A stretch of DNA of 5,223 nucleotides, taken from an uncultured Bacilli bacterium (GTDB taxonomy: Bacteria > Bacillota_I > Bacilli_A > RF39 > UBA660). Numbering within the stretch: position 1 is the first letter of the stretch; the number at the start of each line of letters is the position of its first letter. A model generated the notes under the pieces. The model worked only from the letters and a program-made list of their open reading frames with translations, had not been told where the DNA came from and did not search any database. Position numbers and translations under genes: made by a program. The stretch lies in assembly GCA_944351345.1 (NCBI GenBank), contig CALVPO010000096.1, positions 1 to 5,223 of the forward strand, written 5' to 3'. Below, piece after piece: positions 1 to 5,223 of the stretch.

Positions 1-144
1 GGTCCAGATGGAGCAACAGGTCCAACAGGCCCAACAGGTGCTACAGGTCCAACAGGTCCAACCGGAGCAACAGGTCCAGATGGAGCAACAGGTCCAACAG
101 GCCCAACAGGTGCTACAGGTCCAACAGCTCCAACCGGAGCAACA
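1..144 (+). repeat. Two tandem 72-base units inside the collagen-like gene
   Basis: Bases 1-72 and 73-144 are identical except for one base: G at 56 against C at 128, which turns a Gly codon into Ala. Each unit encodes eight Gly-X-Y triplets (GPD GAT GPT GPT GAT GPT GPT GAT). A shorter irregular tail of GPT triplets, 145-168, follows. The array probably extends beyond the left edge. Such near-identity suggests recent duplication by slippage or recombination. Confidence 0.95.
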
Positions 145-171
145 GGCCCAACAGGTCCAACAGGTCCATAG
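1..171 (+). CDS. Collagen-like Gly-X-Y repeat protein, C-terminal end (5' end outside window)
   Basis: Frame 1 is open from the window edge to TAG at 169-171 and gives 56 residues: 18 full triplets plus a final Gly-Pro. Triplets are GPT, GAT and GPD, with one APT where Gly is replaced by Ala (GCT at 127-129). Threonine fills the Y position in nearly every triplet. The protein ends inside the repeat, with no C-terminal globular trimerisation domain or sortase motif, so any anchoring or nucleating domain must be N-terminal and outside the window. A second in-frame stop, TGA 172-174, follows directly. Bacterial proteins of this type (BclA-like exosporium or surface fibres, some phage tail fibres) form trimeric collagen-like stalks, and Gly-Pro-Thr tracts can be O-glycosylated. 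GC content is far above that of the neighbours, as expected from GGT/CCA/ACA/GCA codons. The repeat class is certain; the biological role is inferred. Confidence 0.9.
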   Translation, partial: GPDGATGPTGPTGATGPTGPTGATGPDGATGPTGPTGATGPTAPTGATGPTGPTGP

Positions 172-177
172 TGATTA

Positions 178-1248
178 ATGTATAAAATTGCTGTTTATGC
201 TATATGCAAAAATGAAGAGAAGTTCATAGAACGTTTTGTAGATTCGGTAAAAGAAGCGGATGGAATTTATATATTAGATACTGGTTCTACTGATAAAAGC
301 GTGGATAAATTTAGGAGTTTAGGTGTTCATGTAGAAAGTGCTAAAATTGATCCTTGGCGTTTTGATGTAGCTAGAAATAAGTCTTTAGAAATGGTTCCTA
401 ATGACATAGATATTTGTATTTGTATAGATATAGATGAAGTAATGGAAGTAGGTTGGCGAGAAAAGTTAGAGAATGCTTGGAAAAGTAATACTACTAGAGC
501 TAGATATAATTATAATTGGCTATTAGATGATAAAGGAAATCCATTAGTAAATTTCTATTCAGATAAAATACATGCTAGGCATGGTTATAAATGGACTCAT
601 CCTGTTCATGAAATTTTGACTTATATAGGGGATAAGAATGAAGAATACATAGTTATTGATAATCTTACTATTAACCATTACCCTGATCGAGAAAAATCTA
701 GAAGTGGCTATTTACCATTATTAGAGTTATCTGTCAAAGAGTTTCCAGAAGATGATCGTAATATGCATTATCTTGGACGTGAATATATGTATTATGGACG
801 ATGGAATGAATGTATAGATACTTTAATTAAACATCTTAATTTAAAAACAGCTACTTGGAAAGATGAAAGATCTGCTTCTATGAGATTTATTGCAAGATCA
901 TATGTAAACTTAGGGAGGTTGGATGAGGCTAGAATGTGGCTTGATAAAGCTATCGAGGAAACTCCTTATTTGAGAGATCCTTATGTAGAGAGGGCTATGT
1001 TAGAATTTAATAGTGAGAATTATGATAAAGTAATATATTATTGTAATAAAGCATTAGAAATAAAAGATCATGCTAAGAGCTATATAAATGAAATATTTAG
1101 TTGGAATAATACTATTTATGATATATTGTCAATAGCTTATTATTATACTGGTGATATAGAGAATGCTAATAAAAATATAGATATTGCTATTAGTATGGAT
1201 CCAAGTGATGAAAGACTTAAAAACAATAAAATTATATATAATAGTTAA
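178..1248 (+). CDS. Family 2-type glycosyltransferase with C-terminal TPR-like repeats
   Basis: This 356-residue cytosolic protein should transfer a sugar from a nucleotide-sugar donor. The GT-A fold starts at once: AICKNEEKFI (8-17) is the first strand and loop, DTGSTDKS (34-41) the nucleotide-binding segment, PWRFDVARNKS (59-69) a donor-side motif, and D84-I-D86 the metal-binding DxD, followed by Glu87. HPVHE (141-145) matches the conserved His-Glu region of this SunS/beta-4-glucosyltransferase-like branch. From about 194 the sequence is helical TPR-like, with repeats near 194-225, 235-266, 267-296 and 313-346; these could bind a protein acceptor. There is no signal peptide or membrane segment. 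The ATG lies six bases after the collagen-like stop, and only a weak AGG (162-164) precedes it, so translational coupling to the upstream gene is likely. The ATG fits because strand 1 begins right after it. The class is firm. The sugar and acceptor are unknown; the collagen-like neighbour is the obvious candidate acceptor. Confidence 0.9.
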   Translation: MYKIAVYAICKNEEKFIERFVDSVKEADGIYILDTGSTDKSVDKFRSLGVHVESAKIDPWRFDVARNKSLEMVPNDIDICICIDIDEVMEVGWREKLENAWKSNTTRARYNYNWLLDDKGNPLVNFYSDKIHARHGYKWTHPVHEILTYIGDKNEEYIVIDNLTINHYPDREKSRSGYLPLLELSVKEFPEDDRNMHYLGREYMYYGRWNECIDTLIKHLNLKTATWKDERSASMRFIARSYVNLGRLDEARMWLDKAIEETPYLRDPYVERAMLEFNSENYDKVIYYCNKALEIKDHAKSYINEIFSWNNTIYDILSIAYYYTGDIENANKNIDIAISMDPSDERLKNNKIIYNS

Positions 1249-1250
1249 TA

Positions 1251-1300
1251 AAAAGAAATAGAATTAATCTTTTATAGATTGTTCTATTTCTTTTATTTCT
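1251..1300 (+). terminator. Hairpin terminator after the glycosyltransferase
   Basis: AAAAGAAATAGAA (1251-1263) pairs perfectly with TTCTATTTCTTTT (1282-1294). An inner stem, AATCT (1266-1270) with AGATT (1276-1280), closes a five-base loop. A T-rich stretch follows. It starts two bases after the TAA stop and would end the collagen-like/glycosyltransferase transcript. The stem is AT-rich and the U-run is interrupted, so efficiency is uncertain. Confidence 0.75.
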
Positions 1301-1400
1301 TCATTTCCTTCTTTTTTGTTTATTCTGTTTCCTTCTCTAATTAAAAAATTTTCATTTCTTATTGTTTTCAAGTATGTAGGTTAAATTTGTAAAAAAATAA

Positions 1401-1432
1401 ATACTATTGTTAAAAATAGTATCTTTTTTTTT
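1401..1432 (+). terminator. Second hairpin with T9 run, possibly bidirectional
   Basis: ATACTATT (1401-1408) pairs with AATAGTAT (1415-1422) around a six-base loop. C1423 and nine T (1424-1432) follow. An A-rich run (1391-1400) lies on the other side, so the same stem has a U-tract on the minus strand too and could stop transcription from either direction. It sits just upstream of the promoter at 1440 and insulates the next gene. Confidence 0.7.
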
Positions 1433-1439
1433 CGTTTCA

Positions 1440-1448
1440 TGGTATACT
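1440..1448 (+). promoter_or_regulatory. Extended -10 promoter (TGGTATACT) for the 721-residue surface protein gene
   Basis: TG-G-TATACT is an extended -10 element whose hexamer, TATACT (1443-1448), matches TATAAT at five of six positions. No good -35 lies at the expected spacing (TATCTT near 1420-1425), but the T-run 1424-1432 lies upstream. Extended -10 promoters can work without a -35. Transcription would start near 1455, leaving a leader of roughly 20 bases. Confidence 0.65.
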
Positions 1449-1459
1449 TTAGTAAGATA

Positions 1460-1466
1460 GAGAGGA
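1460..1466 (+). promoter_or_regulatory. Ribosome binding site GAGAGGA
   Basis: GAGAGGA is a partial Shine-Dalgarno match ending ten bases before the ATG at 1477. It supports that start, which is followed by a basic N-terminus and a membrane segment. Confidence 0.65.
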
Positions 1467-1476
1467 TTAGATATAG

Positions 1477-3642
1477 ATGAGTAAAATTATAAATAAATTT
1501 TATGATGTTATAGATAAGATTGGTAAGAGAAATTTTATTTTAGCTATATTTGTATTAATAGTTTTTATAGTAGGAGGATTATATACTACTTTTTCTATGT
1601 ATACAGAATTTGGGGGAATTAGTATTGTTGATGGGGTTAAGACTTATAATTTTATTTTGAATAATAATAATGATAATAATAGTATTACTGTTTCTAGTGG
1701 TAGTAGTAGAGTTATTAATGTTAAGATATCTAATCCTGATGATATAGCTTTAAAATATGGTTTATATTATTCTTCTATTGATAGTTTGTTAGATGTTTAT
1801 ATAGGTTATCAAGATGATACTGATAAGTTACCAGTTGATACAATAGAGGCTAATCAAGATTATGTTGTTAGTTTAAAGATACTTAATCTTTCTAGTGATA
1901 GTGTTACAATTGATTTTGGAGTTAGTTATGGTTTAGAGCAGGGTGGAGAATTAGTTTTACCTAGTGGTAAGAGTTTTGTAGAGTTATATGATGGTCCTGT
2001 TTTACTTAGTGAGGTTGAGGTTGGTAGTTATGTAGATTATGTTGGTAATAATGGTTGTGTAGAAGATAGATGTGATGGTACTAATGTTAATTATAGAAAT
2101 GTTGCTAGTATGGGATATTGTTATTATGATGGATATACTTATAAGTCTAATGGATTTAGAGTTGGTTATATAAAGAATAATACAGCTTATTTGATTAGTG
2201 GGGGTGCTTTAGAATGTATTTCTACTGATGAGGCTGGAAGTATGTCTTTAGATAATGTTGATAGCTATGATGTAACAAATGGAAGCTCGTTACATATATC
2301 TAATTTAAATAAGATGGCTTTAAATTATTGTAATAAAGAATTTGCTTATATGGGTGTTTGTGATAATCGTAGTAGTTGGGCTATGGATGTTACAGATTTT
2401 AGAAATATAACTGGCAGTGTGTTAGCATCTGATAGTTGTTATAATAAAGAAAATAGTAAAGAGTGCGGTTATAATAATGATTTAATAGATAATGGGGGCT
2501 ATTATTGGTTTGCTAGTCATGATAATGGGTTAAAGAATAGTTTATATGTTTGGGATCCAGAAAATAGACGTGTTAATCATTATTATTCTAGTTTTGCAAT
2601 GGGGCTTAGGCCTGTTATAAGAATGGATTCATCAGTATATGCGGTATCTGGTGATGGAAGCTATGATAATCCATACGTTCTTGGAGTATTTGGTGAAGAT
2701 AAAAATAATGATGATGTTTCTTCTGATAATAATATTGATACTCTAGCTACTACTTATATTAAAAATTTATATAACGATGGTTCTATTACGAATGTTAAAA
2801 TAGGGGTTAACAATGATATAGAAATAGGTTTAAATAAAGATAAGAGTATACTCTTTGATAATAATAAAGAGTATAGATATTATGGTAAGACTCCTAATAA
2901 TTATATAGAATTTAATGATGAATTATGGAGAATAGTAAGTGTTTCCAATATAAGTAATGATAGTGATACTAATCCAAGTGAAAGAGTTAAAATAATAAGA
3001 GATGAAGTATTAGGAACTTATTCTTTTGATAGTAGTGATAGTTCTATCAATAGTGGTTATGGAGTAAATGACTGGAGTAAGTCTGATTTAATGAATGAAT
3101 TAAATGATTTATATTATAATAGTAAAAAAGGAGAATGTTATATAGGGGATAATAATAAGAAAGAAGAATGTGATTTTAGTAATATAGGTCTTAGTGAAGA
3201 GGCTAAGAAGTTAGTGGATAATGCTCTATATTATATGGGTAATAATGGCACTATTAGTAATAATTATATAAATGAATATTATAATTTAGAAAGAACATCA
3301 GGTACTTGGATAGGTAAGGTTGGTATTATGTATGCATCAGATTATCTTTATGCTAGTGATTTAAGTTTATGTAAGAATACTGGTAATAATTATAGTAATG
3401 ATTCTAATTGTTATGATAATTGGTTATTTAATAAAGATGGTAATCAAAATATATTATTAACTAGTGATAGTACTGATAGTAATTATGTTTTATCTAAAGA
3501 TGGTAATATAGAAAAGATTACTGGAGATAATGGATATGTATCACAACCTAGGGTAGTTAAACCTGTCTTATATTTAAATAATAATGTTAAGATTGTGTCT
3601 GGTACTGGTGCTAAGAGCGATCCGTATAAGTTATCAATATAA
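1477..3642 (+). CDS. Membrane-anchored extracellular protein with two tandem DUF6273-like domains
   Basis: The 721-residue product has a Lys-rich cytoplasmic start (1-19), one hydrophobic helix (about 20-37), and then a wholly extracellular body rich in Asn, Ser, Asp and Tyr. Residues 47-157 look like a beta-sandwich, loosely reminiscent of TasA/camelysin-type proteins (inference). Domain A (about 168-403) and domain B (about 420-720) end in related segments: RPVIRM...VSGDG...NPY (378-400) and KPVLYL...VSGTG...DPY (695-717). Domain A carries eight Cys (194, 199, 215, 247, 285, 295, 321, 330) and B four (554, 565, 632, 645); the even numbers suggest disulfides. Motifs GYYWFAS (341-347), LWRIVSV (483-489) and IMYASDYLYAS (617-627) recall DUF6273-like domains of gut Firmicutes, from memory and not searched. 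There is no LPXTG; the protein ends with domain B, so the N-terminal helix is the anchor. It is transcribed alone, between its own promoter and terminator. A ligand-binding or structural surface role is inferred; no catalytic motif was recognised. Confidence 0.85.
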   Translation: MSKIINKFYDVIDKIGKRNFILAIFVLIVFIVGGLYTTFSMYTEFGGISIVDGVKTYNFILNNNNDNNSITVSSGSSRVINVKISNPDDIALKYGLYYSSIDSLLDVYIGYQDDTDKLPVDTIEANQDYVVSLKILNLSSDSVTIDFGVSYGLEQGGELVLPSGKSFVELYDGPVLLSEVEVGSYVDYVGNNGCVEDRCDGTNVNYRNVASMGYCYYDGYTYKSNGFRVGYIKNNTAYLISGGALECISTDEAGSMSLDNVDSYDVTNGSSLHISNLNKMALNYCNKEFAYMGVCDNRSSWAMDVTDFRNITGSVLASDSCYNKENSKECGYNNDLIDNGGYYWFASHDNGLKNSLYVWDPENRRVNHYYSSFAMGLRPVIRMDSSVYAVSGDGSYDNPYVLGVFGEDKNNDDVSSDNNIDTLATTYIKNLYNDGSITNVKIGVNNDIEIGLNKDKSILFDNNKEYRYYGKTPNNYIEFNDELWRIVSVSNISNDSDTNPSERVKIIRDEVLGTYSFDSSDSSINSGYGVNDWSKSDLMNELNDLYYNSKKGECYIGDNNKKEECDFSNIGLSEEAKKLVDNALYYMGNNGTISNNYINEYYNLERTSGTWIGKVGIMYASDYLYASDLSLCKNTGNNYSNDSNCYDNWLFNKDGNQNILLTSDSTDSNYVLSKDGNIEKITGDNGYVSQPRVVKPVLYLNNNVKIVSGTGAKSDPYKLSI

Positions 3643-3688
3643 AAGAGATAGTTAATATTTATAAAAAATTAATTATCTCTTTTATTTT
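3641..3688 (+). terminator. Hairpin terminator overlapping the stop of the 721-residue gene
   Basis: Bases 3641-3656 pair with 3668-3683 over 16 base pairs, including one G-U (3651/3673), around an 11-base loop. AAAAGAGATA pairs with TATCTCTTTT at the base of the stem. A T-rich tail (TTTTATTTT) follows. The left arm includes the last two bases of the TAA stop codon (3640-3642). Confidence 0.8.
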
Positions 3689-3732
3689 AATTATAAGAGC
3701 TAATTAATTTTTTTATTTTCTTAGCTAATAAG

Positions 3733-3761
3733 TTGCTTTTTTTATATTTTTTTGGTAGAAT
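3733..3761 (+). promoter_or_regulatory. Promoter for the TTG-started surface gene
   Basis: TTGCTT (3733-3738) matches the first three bases of the -35 consensus. After a 17-base spacer TAGAAT (3756-3761) matches TATAAT at five of six positions, and TGG (3753-3755) adds an extended -10. The TGGTA core is shared with the promoter at 1440. Transcription would start near 3768, giving a leader of about 44 bases. The remaining intergenic sequence, 3689-3732, is AT-rich and shows nothing convincing. Confidence 0.65.
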
Positions 3762-3795
3762 TATATTAGTATATAAAGAATACAGAAATAAGAAT

Positions 3796-3805
3796 AGGAT
3801 AGGTG
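3796..3805 (+). promoter_or_regulatory. Ribosome binding site selecting the TTG start
   Basis: AGGATAGGTG contains AGGTG (3801-3805), a good anti-Shine-Dalgarno match six bases before TTG 3812-3814. The in-frame stop TAG at 3800-3802 limits the N-terminus. The only other in-frame candidate before the membrane segment, GTG 3803, overlaps this site and has no properly spaced one of its own. Confidence 0.7.
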
Positions 3806-3811
3806 TTAACA

Positions 3812-5223
3812 TTGGGGAATAGTAAGAGAAAGGTATTAGGCAGTGTACTTGGTATTATAATTTTTATTATTTGTATTTTGTCACTTAGCTATGCTTGGTA
3901 TAGATGGAGAAGTGCTAATACTGATGTTGATATTGGAATACATGAGGGTGGTTTGAAATTTGTTTATAGTAATAATAATATTTTGGAGTCTAGTACTTTG
4001 TCACCTATCTTAGATTATAAAGATGAATCTTATTATGAGAATAATAATAGTAGTTTAATTTATGCTGATTATACTACTACTAATACTACTAATGATACTT
4101 ATAAGATGATAATTAAACTTAATATTACTGAACTTGATGATGCTCTAAAGGATAGTAGTTTTAAATGGGTATTATTAGAAAAAGAGGGTGATAGTTATAG
4201 TAAAGTAGTAGAAGAAGGGGATTTTTCTAGTGTAGTAGTTGGTGGTAACATACTTAATGAGGGAATATATGTACCACCAAGTAGTCCTACTGGTAGTACT
4301 TCTACTGATTATAGGTTTGTAATTTATATAGATGGTAATCAGGAAAATAGTAGTGGTATGATGAATAGTGCTATAAAAGCTGATTTAGAGTTATGTGATG
4401 AAAAAGTACCTTTATATAATATAAGTTTGGATGATCAAGGAGCTACATCTGGTCAAGAAGGAACTTCTAAGATATATGAAAAATATGGCGTAGGTATATA
4501 TAAAGATAGTACTGCTAGTACTACTTTAATGACAACAACTGCTAATCCTATAACAGTACCTAGTAAAACAGGTTATACTTTTAATGGATATTATACAAGC
4601 ACTAGTTGTGGTGGAGATCAGCTTATAAGTAATAGTGGTTATATTACTAGTAAATTTAGTAGTACATATACTAATAAAGATATGACTTTATATGCTTGTT
4701 GGAAAGATACAACAGCACCTACATTAACATTAACTAGAACCGGTACAGTAGAAGGATTTAAAGGATGGAATCTAACTAGTGGAGCATCTGTTGATAGTAG
4801 TCAAATATTAACTTTGGCGTCTACTTCTGCTAAAGGAACATCTCCTTTTTATCAAGTAGATGAACAGAAGTATGAGTGGAGTTATGATGCTTATACGACT
4901 GCTGCTGCTAGTGAGTATACACCCAATGGTGGTTATTTAACAGGAACTAATTATTATGATAGTTCTTTTGCAGCTAAAGTTGGAAGCAATGGTTATGCTA
5001 ATAATGGACAATCAGCATCTATTCCACTTAATACTTGGAAAAGTATAGGTGCTAGTAACTATAATTATGGTACAGGTATAGAATATTTTAAGATTAATAT
5101 GAAAATGTCTAGTAGCTGGAGTATGCCAACTACTAAATATCGAAACTTTAAGGTGATGGGAGACATATATGCTAAAAGTAAATATACCATTAATGTTAGT
5201 AGTAGTGATTCTGGTAGTGGTAT
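3812..5223 (+). CDS. Anchored surface protein with InlB B-repeat-like domain (3' end outside window)
   Basis: The frame is open from TTG 3812 to the window edge: 470 codons plus two bases, with no stop. The next in-frame ATG is residue 99 (4106), well past the membrane segment, so TTG with its AGGTG site is preferred. Residues 1-8 are basic, about 9-28 hydrophobic, then SYAWYRWRS. That pattern fits a signal anchor and loosely resembles the TYAYFSD region of TasA/camelysin precursors, so SipW-type cleavage is conceivable. Residues 37-195 look beta-rich. Residues 198-298 match the InlB B-repeat/Flg_new pattern: YNISLDDQGAT, IYEKYG, PSKTGYTFNGYYT and TLYACW, with C266 and C296 likely paired. DTTAPTLTL (299-307) opens a further extracellular region; 315-455 may be a jelly-roll, ligand-binding domain, and YTINVSSSDSGSG (458-470) looks like the start of an Ig-like domain. 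An adhesin or cell-wall-associated role is inferred; the C-terminal anchor, if any, lies outside the window. Confidence 0.85.
   Translation, partial: MGNSKRKVLGSVLGIIIFIICILSLSYAWYRWRSANTDVDIGIHEGGLKFVYSNNNILESSTLSPILDYKDESYYENNNSSLIYADYTTTNTTNDTYKMIIKLNITELDDALKDSSFKWVLLEKEGDSYSKVVEEGDFSSVVVGGNILNEGIYVPPSSPTGSTSTDYRFVIYIDGNQENSSGMMNSAIKADLELCDEKVPLYNISLDDQGATSGQEGTSKIYEKYGVGIYKDSTASTTLMTTTANPITVPSKTGYTFNGYYTSTSCGGDQLISNSGYITSKFSSTYTNKDMTLYACWKDTTAPTLTLTRTGTVEGFKGWNLTSGASVDSSQILTLASTSAKGTSPFYQVDEQKYEWSYDAYTTAAASEYTPNGGYLTGTNYYDSSFAAKVGSNGYANNGQSASIPLNTWKSIGASNYNYGTGIEYFKINMKMSSSWSMPTTKYRNFKVMGDIYAKSKYTINVSSSDSGSG

Noticed and set aside
1..168. CRISPR-like or other non-coding tandem array
   Set aside because: There are no unique spacers. 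The repeat is continuous, keeps a perfect three-base frame and encodes Gly-X-Y triplets.
1264..1371. Minus-strand ORF of 35 codons from a TTG, giving a Lys/Glu/Asn/Ile-rich peptide ending in SIKD
   Set aside because: It has no ribosome binding site or convincing promoter. Its composition follows simply from an A-rich strand, and its 3' end lies inside the terminator hairpin. It could be a gene remnant, but nothing positive supports it.
1391..1476. Possible invertible (phase-variable) promoter for the 721-residue gene
   Set aside because: The inverted repeat at 1401-1422 is a compact terminator hairpin upstream of the promoter and does not flank it. No longer inverted repeats surround the promoter and no recombinase gene is in the window.
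3698..3726. Six-base inverted repeat AGCTAA/TTAGCT upstream of the last promoter
   Set aside because: The arms are only six bases with a 17-base loop in very AT-rich sequence, so chance is a sufficient explanation.
3803..3805. GTG as an alternative start for the last gene
   Set aside because: It lies inside the Shine-Dalgarno-like stretch and directly after an in-frame TAG. The nearest upstream AGGAT is only two bases away, too close to serve it.
178..5223. Mycoplasma-type code (TGA as tryptophan)
   Set aside because: All tryptophans in the genes read here are TGG, no frame needs a TGA read-through, and TGA occurs as a backup stop at 172-174.

Overview
The window is strongly AT-rich apart from the first ~170 bases. 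All three full or nearly full genes lie on the + strand. Codons end mostly in T or A, with AGT, GAT, AAT and TAT favoured. The promoters have extended -10 elements, the AT-rich hairpin terminators sit at the gene ends, and the surface proteins carry an InlB-type repeat. This suggests a low-GC Gram-positive bacterium, probably an uncultured gut Bacilli or Mollicutes-related lineage (RF39-like); the taxon is an inference from composition and protein style. TGA is not needed as a tryptophan codon in any gene read here, so the code looks standard.

Bases 1-171 are the 3' end of a collagen-like gene made of Gly-X-Y triplets in near-identical 72-base units, closed by two consecutive in-frame stops (TAG TGA). 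Six bases after the first stop a family-2-type glycosyltransferase with C-terminal TPR-like helices begins (178-1248). It has no strong ribosome binding site of its own, so the two look like one operon. The tract is threonine-rich (Gly-Pro-Thr and Gly-Ala-Thr), so the enzyme may glycosylate its neighbour. A hairpin terminator directly follows the glycosyltransferase.

Bases 1249-1476 are non-coding: two successive terminator-like hairpins, then a promoter and ribosome binding site for the next gene. Gene 1477-3642 encodes a 721-residue N-terminally membrane-anchored extracellular protein. It has a beta-rich proximal region and two tandem related domains, each ending in a matching [RK]PV[IL]...VSGxG...PY signature. 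It has its own terminator overlapping the stop codon.

After a 169-base intergenic region with a second extended -10 promoter, a TTG-started gene begins at 3812 and runs off the right edge. It encodes another N-terminally anchored surface protein, with an InlB B-repeat-like domain followed by Ig-like or jelly-roll-like beta regions. As a whole the window is a cell-surface locus: a collagen-like fibre protein, its probable modifying enzyme, and two separately transcribed wall-facing anchored proteins that look like adhesins or ligand-binding proteins.
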